Assembly (NCBI GenBank): GCA_002396505.1
Contig: DGYA01000077.1
Span: 11,502-66,638, forward strand
Direction: 5' to 3'
Length of the DNA stretch: 55,137 nt
Origin: Cyanobacteria bacterium UBA5018
Lineage (GTDB): Bacteria; Cyanobacteriota; Cyanobacteriia; PCC-6307; Cyanobiaceae
Made by a program: the position numbers and the translations under genes. Numbering within the stretch: position 1 is the stretch's first letter; each line of letters opens with the position of its first letter. Below the pieces are notes generated by a model. The model did not search any database and was not told where the DNA came from. It saw nothing but the letters and a program-made list of their open reading frames with translations. Positions 49,689-55,137 of the stretch are shown here, in pieces.

Positions 49689-51677
49689 TCAGAGGCCGCG
49701 CTCCATCAGTTTGCCCATCAGATCGGAACTGCGTTGCTGGAAGCCAGCCAACTGGTTGGGCTCCAGACCACCCACCGCCAGCCTTGCCAGTTCGTAGATA
49801 TGAGCACTGAGCTCGTCGGCCAACTGTTGGCTGGGGGAGCTGCCAGCACCGGTGATCACTGAGCCGGCCGAGAGCTTGAGCAGACCTTCCACCAGCTTGT
49901 GCTTGCGGTTCACCAGCAGCACGTGGTGGTCGGGCAGCCCCGGCAGCCGCTGCTCCATCAGCGCACCCATGTCATTAATGCGGCGCATCTGCTCGGGCAG
50001 CAGGATCAATGCGGCAGGGGCGCTGTCGCCCTTGAGGGCCTGCACCTGGATCGTCACCTTGTCGTTGGCCAGGGCACCCTTGAACAGCTGCCGCAGTTTT
50101 TCGGAATTGTCCTTGCCATCGGCGTCGGCCAATTCACTCTCCTGCTCCTGCAGGGAGTCGTCTAGCTCGGCATCCACCCGCTGGAATTTGAGTTCCTCGT
50201 GGCGATATTCCAGCCAGGGGATGAATTGGGTGTCTACAAATGTATCGGCCAGCAGCACCTCCGCTGACTGGCTCTTCCAGAGGGCAAGGGCGCTGGCCTG
50301 ACCCGCCTCATCGGTGCAGTAGAGGATGCGCTTGTCGTTATCGGCGGCCAGGCGGCTGCGGTAACCGGCCAAAGTGGTGTAGGCCTTGCCGCCTTGGCCG
50401 GGAATCGGATCGAGGTTTTCAGTATCGCCGGCGGAGTTTTCTGGCTTAGCGCTGGCATCCGCAGCGGTGGCGTCGTCTGACGAGGAGTCGTCTGCGGGGG
50501 CGGTAGCTGTCTGGGCGGTAGCGGTAGTGCCAAATAGCACCAGATCGGCCACCTGTTCGGCAAATTTGTCGTCCTCCATGGCACCGATTTTGATGAACGG
50601 GGCCAGTGATTCCCAGATCTCGGCGTAGCGACGGGGATCATCCCGGTGCAGCTCCTTGAGTCGATCACCCACCTTCTTGGCCACGAAGCCGCCGATTGAA
50701 CGCACCCGGCGGTCGGTTTGCAGGGCTGAGCGGCTGACGTTGAGGGGGATGTCGGGGGAATCGATCACGCCGCGCAGGGGCAACAGGTAGCGGGGCACCA
50801 CCTCCTTGATCGAATCGCTAACAAAAACTTGGTTGCAATAGAGGCGGATTTCACCCTTATCCCAATCAGCCCTGCCGGTGGACTTGGGAAAATATAAAAT
50901 GCCTTGAAGCGTGTAGGGGTAATCGGTGTTCAGGTGAACCCACAGCAGGGGATCCCCCTGAAAGGGATACAAGTAGCGATACAATTCGATGTAATCTTCA
51001 TCGCTGAGATCCCGGGGGCTCTTGCGCCAAGGCGCCTGCCGCTTATTAACAGTTTCGCCCTCCAGTTGCACCTCCACTGGCATGAAGTCGCAGTAGGTGG
51101 TGATCAGGGTGCGGATGCGGGCGGGCTCGATGTACTCCAGCTCCTCCTCCATCAAATGCAGGATCACATCGGTGCCCGGCTCGCTGCGCTCTGCCGCTTC
51201 CAAGCTGAAGCTGGGGGAGCCATCACAGCTCCAACGCACGGCCTCGGCATCGGGACGGGCCGAGAGGCTCACCAGCTCCACCTGCTTGGCCACCATGAAG
51301 CTGGAGTAAAACCCCAGGCCAAAATGGCCAATGATTGCATCGTCTTCCTGCTTGTACTTTTCCAGAAAATCTTCGGCACTGGAGAATGCCACCTGATTGA
51401 TATAGCGCTTAACCTCTTCGGCAGTCATGCCGATGCCGTTGTCGGTAATGGTGAGGGTATTTTTTTCTCGGTCGATACGAATTGAAATCTTGCCCTCATC
51501 GCCCTCGCTGCAGTCGCCTGCCATGGCAGCCATGCGGCGCTTACTGATGGCGTCCAGGCCATTGCTGACCAGCTCCCGCAGGAACACCTCATGGCCGCTG
51601 TATACAGCCTTCTTAATAATTGGAAAGATATTTTCGGTGTGGATCTGAATCTGACCCTTTTCGTCTAGCACCGGCAT
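49689..51677 (-). CDS. htpG: molecular chaperone HtpG (Hsp90)
   Basis: 662 residues from ATG 51677. The N-terminal ATPase (GHKL) has FLRELVSNGLDAISKRRM, LTITDNGIGMTAEEV and GHFGLGFYSSFMVA. The middle domain has LPLRGVIDSPDIPLNVSRSALQ. The linker at ~430-460 is Ala/Asp/Ser-rich and longer than in E. coli. The C-terminal dimerisation part ends LMGKLMERGL. In cyanobacteria HtpG protects photosystem and tetrapyrrole proteins under heat and light stress. Confidence 0.95.
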   Translation of the reverse strand: MPVLDEKGQIQIHTENIFPIIKKAVYSGHEVFLRELVSNGLDAISKRRMAAMAGDCSEGDEGKISIRIDREKNTLTITDNGIGMTAEEVKRYINQVAFSSAEDFLEKYKQEDDAIIGHFGLGFYSSFMVAKQVELVSLSARPDAEAVRWSCDGSPSFSLEAAERSEPGTDVILHLMEEELEYIEPARIRTLITTYCDFMPVEVQLEGETVNKRQAPWRKSPRDLSDEDYIELYRYLYPFQGDPLLWVHLNTDYPYTLQGILYFPKSTGRADWDKGEIRLYCNQVFVSDSIKEVVPRYLLPLRGVIDSPDIPLNVSRSALQTDRRVRSIGGFVAKKVGDRLKELHRDDPRRYAEIWESLAPFIKIGAMEDDKFAEQVADLVLFGTTATAQTATAPADDSSSDDATAADASAKPENSAGDTENLDPIPGQGGKAYTTLAGYRSRLAADNDKRILYCTDEAGQASALALWKSQSAEVLLADTFVDTQFIPWLEYRHEELKFQRVDAELDDSLQEQESELADADGKDNSEKLRQLFKGALANDKVTIQVQALKGDSAPAALILLPEQMRRINDMGALMEQRLPGLPDHHVLLVNRKHKLVEGLLKLSAGSVITGAGSSPSQQLADELSAHIYELARLAVGGLEPNQLAGFQQRSSDLMGKLMERGL

Positions 51678-51809
51678 CGTCAAGCTGGAATCGCTGATCA
51701 ATACCTTAAGGATCAACCGCCTCAGAGCTCAATGGCCCCAAGGGAGGGGTGACCGAACCAGCCTGCCCTCAGCCCCCCTGGGATCAGCTCCTGTATCAGC
51801 CCCCTGGGA

Positions 51810-52034
51810 TCAGCCAACTTGCTGCAGTTCGGGCCGCTCCTCGGCCAGGATCGCCCCCTGCACCGGACACACCTGCAGGCAGATGCCACAGTCGATGCAG
51901 GTATCGGCGTTAATCCAGAAAAAGCCAAGCCCCTTTTTGTTGGCCCCCTTGCCTGGATGAATGCAGGCCACGGGGCAGGCATCGACGCAGTCGGCCACGC
52001 CCTCGCACACGTTGGTGACGATTGTGTGGGCCAT
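51810..52034 (-). CDS. bacterial-type ferredoxin with two iron-sulfur clusters
   Basis: 74 residues. Two Cys clusters: VCEGVADCVDACPVACIHPG (C-x5-C-x3-C-P form) and INADTCIDCGICLQVCPV (C-x2-C-x2-C-x3-C-P). The altered first cluster suggests a 3Fe-4S/4Fe-4S (7Fe) or 8Fe protein, a soluble electron carrier. It is a single gene between htpG and hisZ. Just after its stop, CAGCCCCCTGGGATCAG is duplicated (~51766-51810). Confidence 0.93.
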   Translation of the reverse strand: MAHTIVTNVCEGVADCVDACPVACIHPGKGANKKGLGFFWINADTCIDCGICLQVCPVQGAILAEERPELQQVG

Positions 52035-52110
52035 GGGGCTGGTTTTCAGTTGGCTGGATCCTAGAAAGCGGCTCCCCTATCGCCGCGATCCACCGCTGCC
52101 CACCGGCGGT

Positions 52111-53298
52111 TCAAGCTAAAAATTCCACGGCGCCGCAACCCCTTTGGCTGGCCAGGGCCTCGGCAGCGGCTCGATCGACCAGGGGCTGGCCGTGCAGTTC
52201 GGCCACAAGGCCCGCCGCATGCAGGGTTTCCAGGGCATCGAGGGCTGCCGCCAGGCCAGCCTGCTCGCTGAAACTGACCAGGTGGCGATTGCTGGCTTGG
52301 GCTGGCCACTCGCCCTGGCCGGCCAATTCCCGGATTGCCTCGATATCGAAGCCAAAACCAACGCCGCAGGCCAAGTTGGCTTGGCGGGCCTCCGGCGGGC
52401 AAAAGCGCCCAACCAGGGCGTCATATCTGCCGCCGCTGGCGATCGCCACAGGCGCATCGCTGCCCTGGCAAACCAATTTCAGCACCAGGCCGTCATAGAG
52501 CGAAAAGTGGGGCTGGAAAGTGGGATCCAGCTGCAGGCTCACCCCATGGCGCGCGGCAGCGGGCATCACCAGCTCCAAGGTGGCCGCCAGGCTGGTGAGC
52601 AGGGGATGCTGGCCGAGCCAAACGGCCAGCGTCTCCAGCACCTGGGCCGGAGCGCCCCGCAGGCGGCTCAGCTCCTGCAACCAGAGGCGCTGCTCCTCCC
52701 CCAGGGGCAGGCTGGCCAGGGATAGGGCGTCGAGGCCGCTCAATGCCGTGCGGGCGGCGGGGCGCACCTGCTCTGGCAGGCGCTCCAACAGCAGGCTGAG
52801 TAAGCCGTGGTGGCCCAGCAGCAGCCGGGGGCGGTGCCGCTGATCGAGGCCCAGGCTGCCCACCGCCGCCAGCAGCAACCGCAACAGCTCTGCTTCTGCG
52901 GCCGCGGAGGGCTCGCCCAGCAGTTCCACGCCACTTTGCAGCTGTTCCTGGATGCGCTGGGCTCCCCCCTCCCCGAACCAGCTGCGGAAGATCGTGCCCT
53001 CGCTCCAGAGGCGCAGCGGTCGCGGCTGGGAGGCCAGCCGCGTGCAAGCAGCCCTGGCAATCGGTGCGGTCAGTTCTGGCCTCAACCCGAGGGGCTCGCC
53101 ACTCACCAGGCGCACAATCTCCCGCTCATTGATGGCCCCACCGGCTTCCAGGGTGTCCGAGCGCTCCACGCTGGGGGGAGTGAGCTGCTGATAGCCCCAA
53201 CACCTGTAGACAGCCGACAACTGGGCGCAGATACTGCGGTTCTGCTCCACCTCGCCGGGATTTAGATCCCGGACGCCGGCGGCGGGTTGCAGAGCCAT
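52111..53298 (-). CDS. hisZ: ATP phosphoribosyltransferase regulatory subunit
   Basis: 395 residues, a histidyl-tRNA-synthetase-like protein that activates the short HisG. Motif 2-like LRLWSEGTIFRSWFGEGGAQRIQEQLQSGVELLG and motif 3-like CGVGFGFDIEAI remain. The tRNA-binding C-terminal domain of HisS is absent, and LRPELTAPIARAACTRL is in the expected place. ATG 53298 begins the family sequence MALQPAAGVRDLNPGEVEQN. HisG is not in the window. Confidence 0.92.
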   Translation of the reverse strand: MALQPAAGVRDLNPGEVEQNRSICAQLSAVYRCWGYQQLTPPSVERSDTLEAGGAINEREIVRLVSGEPLGLRPELTAPIARAACTRLASQPRPLRLWSEGTIFRSWFGEGGAQRIQEQLQSGVELLGEPSAAAEAELLRLLLAAVGSLGLDQRHRPRLLLGHHGLLSLLLERLPEQVRPAARTALSGLDALSLASLPLGEEQRLWLQELSRLRGAPAQVLETLAVWLGQHPLLTSLAATLELVMPAAARHGVSLQLDPTFQPHFSLYDGLVLKLVCQGSDAPVAIASGGRYDALVGRFCPPEARQANLACGVGFGFDIEAIRELAGQGEWPAQASNRHLVSFSEQAGLAAALDALETLHAAGLVAELHGQPLVDRAAAEALASQRGCGAVEFLA

Positions 53299-53419
53299 GG
53301 ACTGGAGCAGCGATATCGCCGCCGATCCTCCTACGCAAGCCGCCCAGACCCACAAGGCCCACAAGCCCCATGCCAGGTTGAGCAGGGATAGGCGGGCCCC
53401 AACTCAGGTTGCCTCCAAC

Positions 53420-54376
53420 TCAGGTGGTCCCCAACTCCGGGGCGCCGTAGCTGGCACCGGGCAGGGGTTGGCAAGCCGCCAGACCATCGATCAGCTCCCT
53501 GTGCAGACCTGGGGCACAGGCGATCAGTCGGCCACTGGCCAGCTCGAACTCACCGCCGTCGTAGGCGCTCACCAGGCCGCCGGCCTGCTCTACCAACACC
53601 ACTCCAGCGGCCAGATCCCAAGGAGAGAGGCCGCGTTCCCAGTAGCCATCACAGCGACCGGCAGCAACAAAAGCCAGGTCTACGGCCGCCGCTCCCCCGC
53701 GTCTGACGCCATGGGTGCGATGGGTGAAATAGGCGAATTCGGCGTAATTGTTATCTAGGCGGCTACGGCGGTCGTAGGCAAAGCCAGTGGTCAATAAGGA
53801 ATCGGCAATTTTGCTACAACCACTTACCCGAATGGCCTGCTCGTTACACCAGGCCCCCAGGCCCGGCGCTGCCCAGTAGAGCTGGTCGAGCACGGGAACA
53901 GCGATGGCACCAAGCAGGGGCTGCCCCTGCCAGCACAGCCCCACCGAGGTGCCGAACAGCGGAAAGCCATGGGCGTAATTGGTGGTGCCATCGAGGGGAT
54001 CGACACACCACTCCAGACCGCCATGTTTTTCGATGCGGCCGCTCTCTTCAGCCAGCACTCCGATCTGCGGTGTCTCCTGTTCCAACAAGCTCAGCACCGC
54101 CGCTTCCGCTGCCAGGTCGGCCTCGGTGACCAGATCGCCACTGCGCCCCTTCTCTCGCACCTGCTCCAGCCGCCCGAAGTGATGGCGCAACAGCTCCCCT
54201 CCAACCAAGGCGGCCCGGCGGGCCAGGTCGGCCAACTTCTCCAAGTCTGGGCCCTGCAGGCCTGAAGCCATAGCCGCCGCATCGGAGCGGCGCTGTAGTG
54301 GGCTGGACTGTCGGGAACTGGACAGCTGGGAGCTGGACTGGTTAGGGCTGGACGGGTGGGGGCTGGACAAGTTCAT
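53420..54376 (-). CDS. inositol monophosphatase family protein
   Basis: 318 residues. Metal-binding motifs: EESGRIEKHGG, WCVDPLDGTTNYAHGFPLFG, and WERGLSPWDLAAGVVLVEQAGG. It hydrolyses a sugar or inositol monophosphate; the exact substrate is unknown (SuhB/ImpA/CysQ-like). The N-terminal ~35 residues are Ser/Pro/Gln repeats encoded by 15-bp DNA units and are absent from relatives. The ATG overlaps the 2Fe-2S ferredoxin stop (ATGA), which supports the long start even though an internal Met at 54271 begins the conserved part. Confidence 0.9.
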   Translation of the reverse strand: MNLSSPHPSSPNQSSSQLSSSRQSSPLQRRSDAAAMASGLQGPDLEKLADLARRAALVGGELLRHHFGRLEQVREKGRSGDLVTEADLAAEAAVLSLLEQETPQIGVLAEESGRIEKHGGLEWCVDPLDGTTNYAHGFPLFGTSVGLCWQGQPLLGAIAVPVLDQLYWAAPGLGAWCNEQAIRVSGCSKIADSLLTTGFAYDRRSRLDNNYAEFAYFTHRTHGVRRGGAAAVDLAFVAAGRCDGYWERGLSPWDLAAGVVLVEQAGGLVSAYDGGEFELASGRLIACAPGLHRELIDGLAACQPLPGASYGAPELGTT

Positions 54377-54379
54377 TCT
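54305..54379. repeat. 15-bp repeats at the phosphatase 5' end
   Basis: GGACTGTCGGGAACT (54305), GGACAGCTGGGAGCT (54320), GGACTGGTTAGGGCT (54335) and GGACGGGTGGGGGCT (54350), then a last degenerate unit. They are in frame on the minus strand and code pentapeptides of Ser, Gln, Pro and Asn. Confidence 0.92.
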
Positions 54380-54930
54380 TCTTCCAGGGGCAGGCCGGAG
54401 CGCACCTTGCCACGCCCGAAGAAGCGGCCAAACTGCAGTTCGTACACCTCGTCTTCCGCCTGGGTTTCCACCACCAGCGGCCCGGTGGCCCTAGCCACGC
54501 AGAGCAGCCCATAGCCCTGGGCCCGCAGCTCCTGGGAGAGGCCAAGGGCCTCGCTCTGGTCGATCGAACCCTGCAGCACCCGCACCGCACAGGCCGTACA
54601 ACAGCCCTGGCGACAGCTGAAGGGCAGGGGGTCGCCCTGCTGCTCAAAGCTGCGCAGGATGTATTCGCCAGCCGGCACCTGGTGCTGGATCACCCGACCC
54701 TGTTCAAGCCAGTGCACGGTGATCGGGAAGCTGGACGCCGGGCTGGCCTCGCCTGGCGCTGGAGGCCCATCGCCGCTCTTGGCGGTCTTGGCCTCGGAAG
54801 CTGGGCACTCCGCAGCTGCGGCTGGACCGTCGGCAGCTGGTGCTGGGGCAGTCGGGGCCTCTGCAGCGATGGCGAGGGGCTGCAAGCCTTGGAAATTGAT
54901 GCTGTTTGCCGTCATGCTGTTTGCCTCCAT
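54373..54930 (-). CDS. 2Fe-2S ferredoxin with long N-terminal extension
   Basis: About 185 residues from ATG 54930 (another ATG at 54915). Residues ~1-75 are Ala/Pro-rich (AAEAPTAPAPAADGPAAAAE). The plant-type ferredoxin domain follows: FPITVHWLEQGRVIQHQVPAGEYILRSF, cluster ligands in CRQGCCTACAVRV (C-x4-C-x2-C) and the fourth Cys in GYGLLCVARATG. The short body and C-terminal QFGRFFGRGKVRSGLP differ from photosynthetic PetF, so a side-pathway carrier is likely. The start lies inside 15-bp repeats. It overlaps the phosphatase gene. Confidence 0.88.
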   Translation of the reverse strand: MEANSMTANSINFQGLQPLAIAAEAPTAPAPAADGPAAAAECPASEAKTAKSGDGPPAPGEASPASSFPITVHWLEQGRVIQHQVPAGEYILRSFEQQGDPLPFSCRQGCCTACAVRVLQGSIDQSEALGLSQELRAQGYGLLCVARATGPLVVETQAEDEVYELQFGRFFGRGKVRSGLPLEEE

Positions 54931-54958
54931 GGGGTCTGCCGCGATGCTGTTTGCCGTC
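54899..54958. repeat. four 15-bp repeats carrying ferredoxin start codons
   Basis: ATGCTGTTTGCCGTC (54899), ATGCTGTTTGCCTCC (54914), ATGGGGTCTGCCGCG (54929) and ATGCTGTTTGCCGTC (54944). On the minus strand they read as T-A-N-S-M/I pentapeptides and offer two in-frame ATG codons. Confidence 0.95.
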
Positions 54959-55058
54959 TCGCAGTGGGAAGTCTTGGAGTGGGACGTGAAGACCTGGGAG
55001 GCCAAGGGGGGAGGGGGTGAACTGCTACATTGACACCTGGTTGCCCCATTTTGCCCCT

Positions 55059-55137
55059 GGAGAGGTGGCCGAGTGGTCGAAGGCGCAGCACTGGAAATGC
55101 TGTATAGGGGCAACTCTATCGAGGGTTCGAATCCCTC
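55059..55137 (+). tRNA. tRNA-Ser(GGA), 3' end cut by the window
   Basis: GGAGAGGTGGCCGAGTGGT starts the acceptor and D arm. The anticodon stem-loop CAGCA-CTGGAAA-TGCTG has anticodon GGA (55093-55095). A long variable arm typical of class II tRNA follows (TATAGGGG-CAAC-TCTATC), then GGTTCGAATCC of the T arm. The last bases, pairing with GGAGAGG, are outside the window. It is divergent from the ferredoxin gene. Confidence 0.95.

Overview
The window looks like a GC-rich picocyanobacterial chromosome of the Cyanobium / freshwater Synechococcus type. The evidence is an NblS (Hik33/DspA) kinase, a DUF1825 protein, a YlqD protein, a cyanobacterial-type pyruvate dehydrogenase E2 and an Aas-type acyl-ACP synthetase, an LPS/Omp85 operon, and HIP1 octamers (GCGATCGC, for example at 19033 and 19239). 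This placement is inferred from gene families. No 16S or marker phylogeny is available in the window.

Layout. 1-380: a partial minus-strand reading frame whose upstream part looks like apolipoprotein N-acyltransferase and whose last ~150 bases (the contig edge) look like an actinobacterial cutinase, so probably a chimeric end. 0.5-3 kb: phasin-like protein, secreted FKBP isomerase, Fe-SOD. 3.3-9.4 kb (minus): queA, pyruvate dehydrogenase E2, ylqD, acyl-ACP synthetase. 9.4-13.6 kb: lipB, then divergently hpf-deoC-recO-MFS with overlapping stops and starts. 13.65-18.4 kb: family-4 glycosyltransferase with a long repeat insertion, a Hint-domain protein, a broken second Hint copy, and a methyltransferase. 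18.4-21.7 kb (minus): WbuC-like cupin, pyrF, tyrS, DUF1825. 21.8-25.1 kb: helix-hairpin-helix protein, GIY-YIG protein, pepA, small membrane protein. 25.3-34.5 kb (minus): an outer-membrane operon (unknown secreted protein-purC-bamA-lpxC-fabZ-lpxA-lpxB-msrA). 34.6-37.9 kb: purD-nblS. 38.1-48.5 kb: a defence island. 48.5-55.1 kb (minus): prxQ-like peroxiredoxin, rpmB, htpG, a 7Fe/8Fe ferredoxin, hisZ, inositol monophosphatase, a 2Fe-2S ferredoxin, and a tRNA-Ser(GGA) cut by the window end.

The defence island is the main object of interest. An intact SNF2-type helicase with a DUF3883-like end (1175 aa) and an intact DUF499 ATPase carrying an N-terminal Swt1-type HEPN RNase motif flank a destroyed DUF1156 DNA methyltransferase. 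That methylase has a one-base C-run frameshift, and after about 190 codons it stops matching and gives way to a lower-GC HNH endonuclease gene. Two PIN-type toxin-antitoxin loci lie inside: one intact and antisense (vapBC), one whose toxin has lost its middle. No PglZ, DrmA/B or PLD gene is present, so the locus is not complete BREX or DISARM.

A second genome-wide pattern is degenerate tandem repeats of 14-18 bp. Eighteen-bp units are the most striking. They occur between genes and, always in frame, inside housekeeping proteins: 20 units in MsrA, 18 in the glycosyltransferase, 3 in QueA. Fifteen-bp units occur in BamA, the inositol monophosphatase and the terminal ferredoxin.
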